Positions 18,240 through 25,581 of a DNA stretch of 64,000 bases are shown one piece after another. This DNA comes from Bacillus pumilus (GTDB lineage Bacteria; Bacillota; Bacilli; Bacillales; Bacillaceae): assembly GCA_001938995.1 (NCBI GenBank), contig MKZN01000006.1:124001-188000 (forward strand). Reading direction: 5' to 3'. A program made the position numbers and the translations under genes. How positions within the stretch are numbered: the first letter of the stretch is position 1; each line of letters starts with the position of its first letter. Below the pieces are notes generated by a model, which did not search any database, was not told where the DNA came from, and saw nothing but the letters and a program-made list of their open reading frames with translations.

Positions 18240-18254
18240 TGAGAATCATAATCA
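18240..18254. promoter_or_regulatory. Fur box of the siderophore uptake operon
   Basis: TGAGAATCATAATCA matches the 7-1-7 Fur consensus TGATAATNATTATCA at 12 of 14 defined positions. It covers the region just downstream of the -10, where bound Fur would block transcription under iron-replete conditions. Confidence 0.85.
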
Positions 18255-18259
18255 ATAAA

Positions 18260-18288
18260 ATTATAGCCGTCAGTCACTGAAAAATCAA
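18260..18288 (-). promoter_or_regulatory. SigA promoter of the siderophore uptake operon
   Basis: On the minus strand TTGATT (18283-18288) and TATAAT (18260-18265) are 17 nt apart. The predicted start point falls inside or next to the Fur box. Confidence 0.8.
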
Positions 18289-18413
18289 TGTAAGGTCTAT
18301 TTTTTAAGAATTCAATGCACTTTCATTTGAAACAATTGCATCAGATGCTCTTCTCTAAAGGTTTCCCGTCCTGAAATCCCCCCTTTTTTTATCATAGATT
18401 AATAGGAAAATAG

Positions 18414-18443
18414 TTGACATTCTGCATGGAAATCACCTAAAAT
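18414..18443 (+). promoter_or_regulatory. SigA promoter of the pdaC-like gene
   Basis: TTGACA (18414-18419) and TAAAAT (18438-18443) are separated by 18 nt, about 70 nt before the coding region. The rest of the gap 18290-18412 holds nothing I can recognise. Confidence 0.75.
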
Positions 18444-18511
18444 TACAAAAGTGAGACAAATATTAAAATAATGTTACAAACATAGACCGAATGAATAGAG
18501 AATGACCCGTC

Positions 18512-19942
18512 ATGAGAGGAGAACTGAAGGTTGTGCCAGTAAAAGGGAAATGGATGATCATCTTATTTGTACTCGCTATCGTCATGGGAACGGTGGCTTT
18601 CTATCAAAATCAACAAGCAAGTGGAACAGAAAAGAAAAATGTAACGCAGGATACGAACTATAAAAACGTGGAAATCGTCACCCTTGTTAATGACGGGAAA
18701 TTTATGAGATATGCAGTCAACTATCCTCTTTTTCACCAAAAAGAACTAGATGATCAGATTCAAAGTTATGCAGATACAGCATTAGACCGTTTCAAAACGA
18801 CATTCAGTGAAGCAACAGACATTGACGAAAACAGACGGTTTGAACTGAATATTGATTATGAGTTGGTGCATTATGCGAAGCAATCTGTCGCTATTCACTT
18901 TACTACCTATACATATACAGGTCAGCAAAAAGGAACCACTCAAACTGAAACGATCAACTATGATTTTCAAAAAAAAACCTTTCTTCACACAAAGGATTTA
19001 TTTCAACCAAACTCTGATTATTTAAAGACGTTATCTGACATTACATATACAGAGCTTCAAAAGGATAAAACCTTATCTAAGGACCAGTCCCTCCTTCAGA
19101 AAGGAACAGCCCCTACTGCTCAAAACTTCAGTCATTTCGCCTTAAAAGAGAAATATGTAGAGTTTTACTTCCCAGCTTCTCAGGTCGCTGCAAAGGATCT
19201 TGGTCCACAAAGCCTGGCGATCAAAAAGACGTTACTGAAAGACATACTAAAGTCAGAATATATGAATAAAACCAAAAATCAGAATGAAATCGAAGAACCG
19301 AATCCTAAAAGGAAAGCGGTCAAGCTTCCTCAGAAATCAAAGCTTGATCCAAACAAAAAGACCATCGCCCTTACATTCGATGATGGACCGAATCCAGCGA
19401 CAACATCTCAAATTCTGAACGCCCTTAAAAAGAACAAAGGACACGCGACGTTTTTCGTATTAGGTAGCAGAGTACAGTATTATCCTGAAATGCTTGGTGA
19501 CATATTAAAAGGTGGACATGAGATCGGAAATCATTCTTACAATCATCCTTTATTAACAAGGCTCCCTTTAAAACAAGCAGTCCAGCAGGTGAAGGACACG
19601 CAGCTAATGATTCAAAAAGCCAGCGGCTATACACCTACACAATTCAGACCGCCATACGGAGGAACCAATCAAACGATCAATCAAGCCTTAGATATGAAGG
19701 TGTCCCTTTGGGATATCGATCCTGAAGATTGGAAAATTCGCAACAGTCAGCAGATCACCAATCATGTTCTCTCACATGCAGCAGACGGAAAAATCGTATT
19801 AATGCACGATATCTATCCTAGCTCCGCTCGTGCAGCAGTGAAGATCATACACGAATTAACAAAACAAGGATATCAACTTGTCACAGTCAGTGAGCTCGAA
19901 CAATTAAAAGAAGAACGAAATAAACAAACCCCTGTGCATTAA
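18512..19942 (+). CDS. pdaC: PdaC-like membrane-anchored polysaccharide deacetylase
   Basis: This 476-residue protein has an N-terminal signal anchor (about 14-31), a DUF4163/DUF3298 (RsiV-like) module (about 50-245) and a C-terminal NodB domain (about 275-465). Deacetylase motifs are TFDDG, HSYNH (zinc), RPPYG, DIDPEDW and LMHD. The architecture is that of B. subtilis PdaC (YjeA), which deacetylates MurNAc in peptidoglycan and confers lysozyme resistance. The ATG at 18512 lacks a clear ribosome binding site. A GTG at 18533 has GGAG 11 nt upstream and may be the true start. The stop codon lies in the loop of a terminator. Confidence 0.85.
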   Translation: MRGELKVVPVKGKWMIILFVLAIVMGTVAFYQNQQASGTEKKNVTQDTNYKNVEIVTLVNDGKFMRYAVNYPLFHQKELDDQIQSYADTALDRFKTTFSEATDIDENRRFELNIDYELVHYAKQSVAIHFTTYTYTGQQKGTTQTETINYDFQKKTFLHTKDLFQPNSDYLKTLSDITYTELQKDKTLSKDQSLLQKGTAPTAQNFSHFALKEKYVEFYFPASQVAAKDLGPQSLAIKKTLLKDILKSEYMNKTKNQNEIEEPNPKRKAVKLPQKSKLDPNKKTIALTFDDGPNPATTSQILNALKKNKGHATFFVLGSRVQYYPEMLGDILKGGHEIGNHSYNHPLLTRLPLKQAVQQVKDTQLMIQKASGYTPTQFRPPYGGTNQTINQALDMKVSLWDIDPEDWKIRNSQQITNHVLSHAADGKIVLMHDIYPSSARAAVKIIHELTKQGYQLVTVSELEQLKEERNKQTPVH

Positions 19943-19958
19943 ACACAGGGGTTTGTTT
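19922..19958. terminator. Bidirectional terminator between pdaC and the ABC-F gene
   Basis: A perfect 15-bp inverted repeat (AAACAAACCCCTGTG and its complement) encloses the pdaC stop codon in its loop. The ABC-F gene ends 3 nt beyond on the other strand. Confidence 0.85.
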
Positions 19959-19960
19959 GA

Positions 19961-21517
19961 TTACTCTATAGATTTCTTCCGCTTCATTAGCGCTTGAAAT
20001 GTCTCTTCTAGCTCTAGTGTAGGTTCTATACTTAATCGACTGATCACCTCAGATAACTGCATATCAATCAACATAAGCTCTTCTTCCTTCTTTGTCACAG
20101 CAGGCTTTTCTTCCTTTTGCTTATACTCTTCATATGTGCCGTCAAATGCTTCAATATTCCCTTCGTGCACATGTAGAATGCGCGTCGCCACTTGCTCGAT
20201 GAGCCTGCGATCATGGGAGACAAACACAACCGTTCCTGGGTAGTCCTGTAAAAGCCCTTCCAGTGCTTCTACTGCGGGAAGATCTAAAAAATTCGTCGGT
20301 TCATCCAGCATTAGTACATTGGCTTCACTGACAAGCAGTTTGGCAAGTACGGTCTTGACCCGTTCGCCGCCACTTAACACCCCAACAAGCTTATGCACAT
20401 CATCCCCACGAAACCCAAGTCTCGCTAAAACCGTGCGAACCACCGGCTCATCTTGTATGGCTTGATCTAGCGTATTGGTTAAAATTGATTGATCAAGCTT
20501 CAGCTCCGAAAGGTCCTGACTGAAATAGCCGATCTGAATGGCTTCAGAACGAGAGATGTTAGGGTGTCCTGTGACAAGCATTTGGAGCAATGTCGTTTTG
20601 CCGCTTCCATTTTTCCCAATGATGGCCATTTTATCTCCGCCTCTGATGTCAAAATTCGCCTTCTCCCAAAGCCGTTTATCACCTGCTCTTCCATCTACAT
20701 CATGTACACGGAAGATGGTCCGACTGGCTACTTCCTTCATTGTTTGTTGGATCATTTGGATAGGCTGGATGTCCTTTACTTTCTCGACTTTTTCTAATTT
20801 CTCCATCCTTGTTTCCATGGATTTCGCTGTTTTTTGAAGCTTTTTTTGTTTGTTCGCATAGTAGGGCTTTGCAATTCTCGGTCCAGACGACTTTACTTTT
20901 GGTGACGGTTTTGTTGCTTTGTCTGCTTTTTTCATTTTCTTTTGCATTGCATTCTCTAACTGTTTTTTCTTTAGTGAGTACGTTTCATATGCTTCGATCT
21001 TCTGACGATGCGCCAGTTCTTTCTGCTGTGCAAATTGGGTATAGTTACCCTTATAGGACTTGAGCACCCCTTCATCCAGCTCCCAAATCTCTGTACATAA
21101 CGCATCTAAAAATGCCCGATCATGAGAGACGACAATCACAGCGCCTTGAAAGTCACATAACTTTTTCTCTAACCATTCAATATGATCCTGATCTAAATGC
21201 GTCGTCGGTTCATCCGCTAATAAGAGGGTAGATGGACGGTTTAAGGCTCTTTCTATATAGGCTTGCGTCATCTCTCCCCCACTTTGTGTGCCGTTCGCTT
21301 TTTTTAACTGCGGAAGCAGCGTACTGGTTGTCGTTGCAGCAAACATTCCACTGTCTGGCGTTTCTTGACCAGCCAGTACATGTAACAACGTTGTTTTTCC
21401 ACTGCCATTCATGCCAACAAGACCAATGCGATCACCTTGATGGATGACAAGCTCATCGATATCAAATAACAACCGATCTTTTCGAAACACCTTTAATTGA
21501 TTGGCTTTGACTAACAT
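19961..21517 (-). CDS. Vga-type antibiotic-resistance ABC-F protein
   Basis: This soluble protein has two ATPase domains and no membrane segment. It contains Walker A motifs GMNGSGKT (35-42) and GKNGSGKT, signatures QSGGE and LSGGE, and a long Lys-rich interdomain linker that reaches the peptidyl-transferase centre in this class. Residue-level similarity to staphylococcal Vga(A) is strong: LLADEPTTHLD, IVVSHDRAFLDALC and LSRLSIEP-like motifs are all present. It should protect ribosomes against lincosamides, streptogramin A and pleuromutilins. I chose the ATG at 21517 (518 residues) because GGGGAGG precedes it. The frame remains open 30 codons upstream through a terminator hairpin. A long attenuator leader precedes it. 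Confidence 0.88.
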   Translation of the reverse strand: MLVKANQLKVFRKDRLLFDIDELVIHQGDRIGLVGMNGSGKTTLLHVLAGQETPDSGMFAATTTSTLLPQLKKANGTQSGGEMTQAYIERALNRPSTLLLADEPTTHLDQDHIEWLEKKLCDFQGAVIVVSHDRAFLDALCTEIWELDEGVLKSYKGNYTQFAQQKELAHRQKIEAYETYSLKKKQLENAMQKKMKKADKATKPSPKVKSSGPRIAKPYYANKQKKLQKTAKSMETRMEKLEKVEKVKDIQPIQMIQQTMKEVASRTIFRVHDVDGRAGDKRLWEKANFDIRGGDKMAIIGKNGSGKTTLLQMLVTGHPNISRSEAIQIGYFSQDLSELKLDQSILTNTLDQAIQDEPVVRTVLARLGFRGDDVHKLVGVLSGGERVKTVLAKLLVSEANVLMLDEPTNFLDLPAVEALEGLLQDYPGTVVFVSHDRRLIEQVATRILHVHEGNIEAFDGTYEEYKQKEEKPAVTKKEEELMLIDMQLSEVISRLSIEPTLELEETFQALMKRKKSIE

Positions 21518-21830
21518 CCAATCCTCCCCTTTCGTATCAGGAGACATGAAAAAGCCTCCCATTCTCAGAATAGGAGGCAAAATGGTGTACACAAATAAGC
21601 GCATCAAAACAGAATCCCGTGCAGATGTTCAAAGCTGTAGCACGCATCTCCGTATCAATGACCTCATTTATTGGTTCCCAAGCTGTACCATCCTATTCTG
21701 AAGCGAAAAAATGAAAACACAGCAAACACGGGAAAACATTCCGTTTGCTCACTGCCCTCGTTGTTTCATTTTGCTTACAGGTCATAGGATTAGTACTTCA
21801 TTGCATTGGGTCACCCTTCCGTCATTTGTT
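21518..21830 (-). promoter_or_regulatory. Long leader RNA of the ABC-F gene with attenuator structure
   Basis: About 310 nt separate the promoter from the start codon. In order the RNA has a short-ORF region, a hairpin (AGCAAAC / GUUUGCU, about 21721-21749) followed by a U-rich tract, an antiterminator strand at 21691-21699, and the terminator at 21554-21578. A 30-codon open frame (ATG 21785, TAG 21693-21695) runs through the first hairpin and stops inside the antiterminator strand, but its ribosome binding site is poor. Induction by stalled ribosomes is known for vmlR and bmrCD leaders. Here it is inferred. Confidence 0.65.
21554..21578 (-). terminator. Leader terminator (attenuator) of the ABC-F gene
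   Basis: In the RNA, GCCUCCUAUU and AAUGGGAGGC form a 10-bp stem around CUGAG, directly followed by UUUUUC. It lies between the promoter and the coding region, 32 nt before the start codon, so it must be bypassed for expression. Its 5' arm contains UCCUAUUCU, complementary over 9 nt to the upstream AGAAUAGGA (21691-21699), which gives a ready antiterminator. Confidence 0.8.
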
Positions 21831-21836
21831 ATGTTT

Positions 21837-21865
21837 ACGATAAAAGATTGGTTATTTCTTGTCAA
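21837..21865 (-). promoter_or_regulatory. SigA promoter of the ABC-F leader
   Basis: On the minus strand TTGACA (21860-21865) and TATCGT (21837-21842) have a 17-nt spacer. No other promoter of this quality lies between it and the glycosyltransferase terminator at 22038. The stretch 21866-22037 shows nothing else recognisable. Confidence 0.7.
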
Positions 21866-22037
21866 GTTGAAAAATTATCCGCTCGGGACGGATCAGCTGG
21901 GAAGATGCGTATTGTTTCGGCTTTTATATGGCATTCGTACCTTCCATATGTACCCCCATTTTCACTTTGTCGTAATGATTACGAATTGAATAGCAACATA
22001 CAGAAATGGGAAATACAACGTCTTTTTTTTACGAAAA

Positions 22038-22063
22038 AAACAGACTCAAGATTGAGTCTGTTT
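22038..22063 (-). terminator. Terminator at the end of the glycosyltransferase gene
   Basis: AAACAGACTCAA / TTGAGTCTGTTT form a 12-bp stem around a 2-nt centre, followed by TTTTTCG on the minus strand. The stop codon of the gene lies in the stem. Confidence 0.85.
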
Positions 22064-23215
22064 CGCTTGGATTAATCCGTCAATCACACGCAATGCTTTT
22101 TCTGTTCCACCTGCTGTTTGGAAGCTTTCTTGAATGCGTTCAATCCCCGCTCGATAAGTGTTATTTGCCAGCACAGAGATCACTGTATCTCTTAGCTGTT
22201 TCGCTGTGAGTTGTTCCTTATCAAGTGCACGAGCAGCTGATAACTCTGTCAACCTTTTGGCGACCATCGGCTGATCTTTGTCATGCGGAATGACGACCAT
22301 TGGGACGTGATAATGTATGGCTTCGTTGACGCTGTTCATACCGCCATGAGTCACAAACACATCTGCATATTCAAGCACTTCAAGCTGCGGTACGTAAGGC
22401 TCAATGATAAAATGAGATGGCGCTTCTTTCATTAGGGACATGTCAATCTTGTCACCAGTTGCCATGACCACTTTTCCATCAAAATCTGCAAAGGCGTCTA
22501 TACACAAATTAAAGAACGCCTCAGTATCACCAAGAACCGTGCCCATTGAGATAAAAACGACCCGTTCATGTTCAAGTGCTTCTAACGGAAAATGGTGCTG
22601 ATCTGCCCTTTTTGGAAAACTTGGACCAATGAAGACAAACGCATCATTCAAAGCATCAACAGACGGCTGAAAATAATCGCTTGTATAGACAATATTCAGT
22701 TCTCCGCGGTTTTTCATAAATTGCATCAAATGCTTTGGTGCGACTCCAAATCGTTCATTTATTTCTTCTATCAGATGAGCGGCTTTCTCATCCTTTCTAT
22801 ACAAAGGTGTCTGGAAATGCGCCTCCTCTAACACAAAAGATGGATTAGAGCCGATGCCTGGAATCTGTAAATAATCTCGCACAAGCTCGCCTGCCCCAAA
22901 CATATCGTAATAGACCAAATCAAATGTATGCTGACGAGAAAGTGTGTCCACCAGTTCCAAAATATCTAATGATGTTTGCAGCATGGCATGAAAGAATGGC
23001 TGCATTGAATCTAGTTCCCCTTCATTCACACTTAAAGTGCGAATATAATCTGGGTGTATATGTACTTGTGCGCCTAAGCGTTGCAATCGTTCTTGGTAAT
23101 GTTCCGTTGTCACCGCATGAACCTCATCACCTCGATCTGTCCATGCTTTTACCATCCCTAAAACTGGGTTCACATGCCCTTCAGCTGGGAAGTTAATCAA
23201 TAATATTTTCGTCAC
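22046..23215 (-). CDS. MGT/YjiC-type UDP-glycosyltransferase
   Basis: This 389-residue GT1 enzyme (macrolide glycosyltransferase family) has NFPAEGHVNPVLGMV at its N terminus. The nucleotide-sugar motif HGGMNSVNEAIHYHVPMVVIP lies near 285-305 and contains the conserved HGG and the Asp/Gln-type donor contact (PHDKDQP). Family members glucosylate macrolides, flavonoids and other small hydrophobic acceptors. The GTG at 23215 is chosen because AAGGAGG lies 8 nt upstream. An ATG 45 nt further up has no ribosome binding site. Proximity to a ribosome-protecting ABC-F gene suggests a small detoxification island, but they have separate promoters and that link is inference. Confidence 0.85.
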   Translation of the reverse strand: MTKILLINFPAEGHVNPVLGMVKAWTDRGDEVHAVTTEHYQERLQRLGAQVHIHPDYIRTLSVNEGELDSMQPFFHAMLQTSLDILELVDTLSRQHTFDLVYYDMFGAGELVRDYLQIPGIGSNPSFVLEEAHFQTPLYRKDEKAAHLIEEINERFGVAPKHLMQFMKNRGELNIVYTSDYFQPSVDALNDAFVFIGPSFPKRADQHHFPLEALEHERVVFISMGTVLGDTEAFFNLCIDAFADFDGKVVMATGDKIDMSLMKEAPSHFIIEPYVPQLEVLEYADVFVTHGGMNSVNEAIHYHVPMVVIPHDKDQPMVAKRLTELSAARALDKEQLTAKQLRDTVISVLANNTYRAGIERIQESFQTAGGTEKALRVIDGLIQAKQTQS

Positions 23216-23338
23216 ACTACGTCCCTCCTTATTGTCAATTCCCTTCCATGTTAACCACATACAGGCAACAGGCTCAACAAATACGCCTGAAAAGGAAGAA
23301 AATGAGTCTTATGACCAATATTTTAAGAGGGTTCAAGT

Positions 23339-23378
23339 AAAAAAGACAATGCCTCATGTGAACAGATTTGTCTTTTTT
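23339..23378. terminator. Hairpin with T-runs on both sides
   Basis: AAAAAAGACAA / TTGTCTTTTTT form an 11-bp stem with an 18-nt loop in the gap between the glycosyltransferase promoter region and tRNA-Arg. It could stop transcription in either direction. The remainder of 23261-23428 holds nothing I recognise. Confidence 0.5.
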
Positions 23379-23429
23379 CGTTCATGAATGAAACTTCATC
23401 TGTTTGGGCTGAATATCCACAAAACACAA

Positions 23430-23452
23430 AAAACCCTCTCTAACAGGAGAGG
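23430..23452 (-). terminator. Terminator after tRNA-Arg
   Basis: On the minus strand CCTCTC and GAGAGG form a hairpin followed by GTTTTTTG, about 30 nt after the 3' end of the tRNA. Confidence 0.75.
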
Positions 23453-23481
23453 ATGTCATCTGGACTTATCAAGATTGAATA

Positions 23482-23557
23482 CGCGCTCGGAGGGATTCGA
23501 ACCCCCGGCAGACGTGGTACCGGAAACCACCGCTCTATCCGACTGAGCTACGAGCGC
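23482..23557 (-). tRNA. tRNA-Arg, anticodon CCG
   Basis: On the minus strand the acceptor stem GCGCTCG pairs with CGAGCGC, with G as the discriminator. The D arm is GCTCAGTCGGATAGAGC. The anticodon arm GTGGT-TTCCGGT-ACCAC places CCG at positions 34-36. The T arm contains GGTTCGAATCC. CCA is not encoded. It reads the CGG arginine codon. Confidence 0.95.
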
Positions 23558-23643
23558 ACGATATGCTTTTTGAACGTCAGCATATCAAATTATAAGGGAA
23601 ATGCTACAAGAAAGCAATGATATTCTAATGACGTAATAAAAAG

Positions 23644-23670
23644 AAGTCTGCACCAAAACGATGCAGACTT
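23644..23670 (-). terminator. Terminator after the TM2 gene
   Basis: AAGTCTGCA / TGCAGACTT form a 9-bp stem. On the minus strand CTTTTTATT follows. Confidence 0.75.
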
Positions 23671-23676
23671 ATCTAT

Positions 23677-23985
23677 TTATACCATTTTGACAGATTGTAT
23701 AATTTTTCTTTCAGTGTCTGCATTTACTTCATCAACTGTTTTGACAAGACAGATGATGCCATCAATAAACGGCCAAATGAATAGTGTCAACCATCCTAGC
23801 AGAAGCATGGTCACGGCATATCCTTTCTTTTCATCTAAATAAAAACGATGAATCGCAATGGCTCCAAGGAACCACCATAAAAGAAATACAACTAATTTCG
23901 ACTTTTTTTTGGCTTGAAGCTCAGTTGATACAACAATACGTTGTTGATCAGTCAAACCACTTTTTTCTAAAAGTAGATCCTCCAC
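23677..23985 (-). CDS. TM2 domain membrane protein
   Basis: This 102-residue protein has an N-terminal charged segment and then two hydrophobic helices (about 31-50 and 58-82) joined by a short HRFYLDEKKGY turn, the hallmark of the TM2 domain (PF05154). The sequence GAIAIHRFYL with the conserved DRF-like turn and WPFIDGI are typical. Function of stand-alone TM2 proteins in Bacillus is not known. The start is GTG with AAGGAGG 4 nt upstream. It is monocistronic and divergent from clpP. Confidence 0.85.
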   Translation of the reverse strand: MEDLLLEKSGLTDQQRIVVSTELQAKKKSKLVVFLLWWFLGAIAIHRFYLDEKKGYAVTMLLLGWLTLFIWPFIDGIICLVKTVDEVNADTERKIIQSVKMV

Positions 23986-24129
23986 TTTTCCTCCTTCTTT
24001 CTGACTATAAATAATAACGATATAGGTAATATTACCTCATAACAGAACATATTACCATATTTAATTAAAACTTTTCCAAGGTTTAAGAAAAAGAATTTTG
24101 GGAAAAATAACATGTGGCTGTCGAATTTT

Positions 24130-24158
24130 TTGACAGCGTTTTGTTTGACCTTTATTGA
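24130..24158 (+). promoter_or_regulatory. SigA-like promoter of clpP
   Basis: TTGACA (24130-24135) and TATTGA (24153-24158) are 17 nt apart. The -10 lies within the CtsR operator. Confidence 0.65.
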
Positions 24159-24160
24159 CC
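24144..24160 (-). promoter_or_regulatory. CtsR operator of clpP
   Basis: Read on the minus strand, GGTCAAT-AAA-GGTCAAA is the tandem heptad repeat recognised by CtsR, the class III heat-shock repressor (consensus GGTCAAANANRGTCAAA). It overlaps the clpP -10, so heat or misfolding stress should derepress the gene. Confidence 0.88.
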
Positions 24161-24212
24161 AAAAATGTATCATTACATTACATACTTACCTATAAGGTGA
24201 AGGAGGAACATT

Positions 24213-24809
24213 ATGAATTTAATACCTACAGTCATTGAGCAAACAAATCGTGGGGAAAGAGCTTACGACATTTATTCTCGTCTTTTAAAAGACCGTATTA
24301 TCATGCTTGGTTCTGCGATCGATGACAATGTTGCCAACTCCATCGTGTCACAGCTTCTGTTCTTAGAAGCCGAGGACCCAGAAAAAGATATCTCTATCTA
24401 CATTAACAGCCCTGGCGGATCTATCACAGCTGGTATGGCCATTTACGATACGATGCAATTTATCAAACCAAAGGTGTCAACAATTTGTATTGGTATGGCT
24501 GCATCAATGGGTGCGTTCCTGCTTGCTGCTGGAGAAAAAGGTAAGCGTTATGCCCTTCCAAACAGTGAAGTGATGATTCACCAACCACTTGGTGGTGCCC
24601 AAGGTCAAGCAACGGAAATTGAAATCGCGGCAAAACGAATCCTTTCTTTACGCGATAAACTGAACCATATCCTCGCTGAGCGTACTGGTCAGCCAATTGA
24701 ACTGATTGAGCGCGATACTGATCGTGACAACTTCAAAACAGCGGAAGAAGCACTAGAATACGGACTCATCGACAAAGTGTTGACCCGTAATTCAGATGAA
24801 CAAAAATAA
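24213..24809 (+). CDS. clpP: ClpP, ATP-dependent protease proteolytic subunit
   Basis: This 198-residue serine protease assembles into the barrel that works with ClpC, ClpX and ClpE. The catalytic triad is at the canonical positions Ser98 (GMAASMGA), His123 (MIHQPLGG) and Asp172. AAGGAGG lies 6 nt before the ATG. The protein is nearly identical to B. subtilis ClpP. It is expressed alone, from a CtsR-controlled promoter, and followed by a strong bidirectional terminator. Confidence 0.98.
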   Translation: MNLIPTVIEQTNRGERAYDIYSRLLKDRIIMLGSAIDDNVANSIVSQLLFLEAEDPEKDISIYINSPGGSITAGMAIYDTMQFIKPKVSTICIGMAASMGAFLLAAGEKGKRYALPNSEVMIHQPLGGAQGQATEIEIAAKRILSLRDKLNHILAERTGQPIELIERDTDRDNFKTAEEALEYGLIDKVLTRNSDEQK

Positions 24810-24812
24810 TAT

Positions 24813-24856
24813 GACACAAAAAACCGTCTGCTCCTTGAACAGTCGGTTTTTTGTGT
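24813..24856. terminator. Bidirectional terminator between clpP and yvdD
   Basis: ACACAAAAAACCG / CGGTTTTTTGTGT form a 13-bp stem, extended by TCTG / CAGT-type pairing, around the loop. A-runs and T-runs flank both sides, and the genes converge here. Confidence 0.85.
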
Positions 24857-24866
24857 TGAAAACACG

Positions 24867-25445
24867 CTAAGACAGCTCCGTCCATTTCTGCTGAAGAGAT
24901 GGTGTTTGATAAGAAGCCATCTGCGTGATTAATTCCTTCGGTTCGCTGGAAGCATGTAGCAATTGGAGGTGTGATTCATTCGAAAAACCTTCTTGTATAC
25001 TAAACTTCACCATGTCAATGAGCGAATTGAAATAGTCATTCACTTGATATAAGCCGATTGGCTTTTGGTGAATGCCGATTTGAGCCCAGCATAGCACTTC
25101 AAATAATTCTTCATATGTACCAAAGCCGCCTGGCATCGCAATAAATCCATCAGCCAGCTCACTCATTTTCGCTTTTCGTTCATGCATTCCTGTTACTTCG
25201 ATTAATTCTGTCAGCTCTTGATGCACAACTTCTCCTCTAAAAAGCCCCTTAGGCATAACCCCAATGACTTGTCCACCATGTCTTAAGACTTCATCTGCAA
25301 TGACACCCATCAATCCAATTCGTGAACCGCCGTATACAAGACGGATGTCTTGCTCTGCCATATAAGTCCCCAGCTCTACAGCCTTTTCTTTGTAGACGTC
25401 CTTCACGCCTGGATTCGAACCAGCAAACACACAAATCGTTTTCAT
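24867..25445 (-). CDS. yvdD: LOG family protein YvdD
   Basis: This 192-residue LOG (lysine decarboxylase-like) family protein has [10 protein letters not shown] near 41-50 and the diagnostic [12 protein letters not shown] near 105-116. Family members hydrolyse cytokinin riboside 5'-monophosphates and other nucleoside monophosphates to free base and ribose phosphate. The physiological role in Bacillus is unclear. I chose MKTICVF at 25445, with GGAG 8 nt upstream, over a longer frame reaching 25484. It is very close to B. subtilis YvdD (191 residues) and is divergent from yvdC. Confidence 0.9.
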   Translation of the reverse strand: MKTICVFAGSNPGVKDVYKEKAVELGTYMAEQDIRLVYGGSRIGLMGVIADEVLRHGGQVIGVMPKGLFRGEVVHQELTELIEVTGMHERKAKMSELADGFIAMPGGFGTYEELFEVLCWAQIGIHQKPIGLYQVNDYFNSLIDMVKFSIQEGFSNESHLQLLHASSEPKELITQMASYQTPSLQQKWTELS

Positions 25446-25528
25446 CAAAACAGCTCCATCTCTCTCTATGATTTCTTCACCCACTCATTCTACTATAATG
25501 ATTTCTAAAAAAACAGCCGCTTCTTCTA

Positions 25529-25563
25529 TATATAGTGTAAAATCAAAAGGTGCACACTATATA
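25529..25563. repeat. 10-bp inverted repeat in front of yvdC
   Basis: TATATAGTGT (25529-25538) and ACACTATATA (25554-25563) are a perfect inverted pair with a 15-nt centre. A candidate -10 (TATAAT, 25494-25499) lies upstream, so the repeat would be in the yvdC leader, and its distal arm ends in the AAGGAG at 25563-25568. It could be a repressor operator or an RNA hairpin masking the ribosome binding site. Confidence 0.55.
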
Positions 25564-25581
25564 AGGAGCTGTATAAAGAGA

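Noticed and set aside
21518-21607. 30-codon N-terminal extension of the ABC-F protein
   Set aside because: It runs through the leader terminator and has no ribosome binding site, whereas GGGGAGG precedes ATG 21517, which also matches the Vga N terminus.
21711-22075. Two plus-strand open frames (92 and 89 codons) opposite the ABC-F leader
   Set aside because: No ribosome binding site and no recognisable family; one overlaps the convergent glycosyltransferase terminator.
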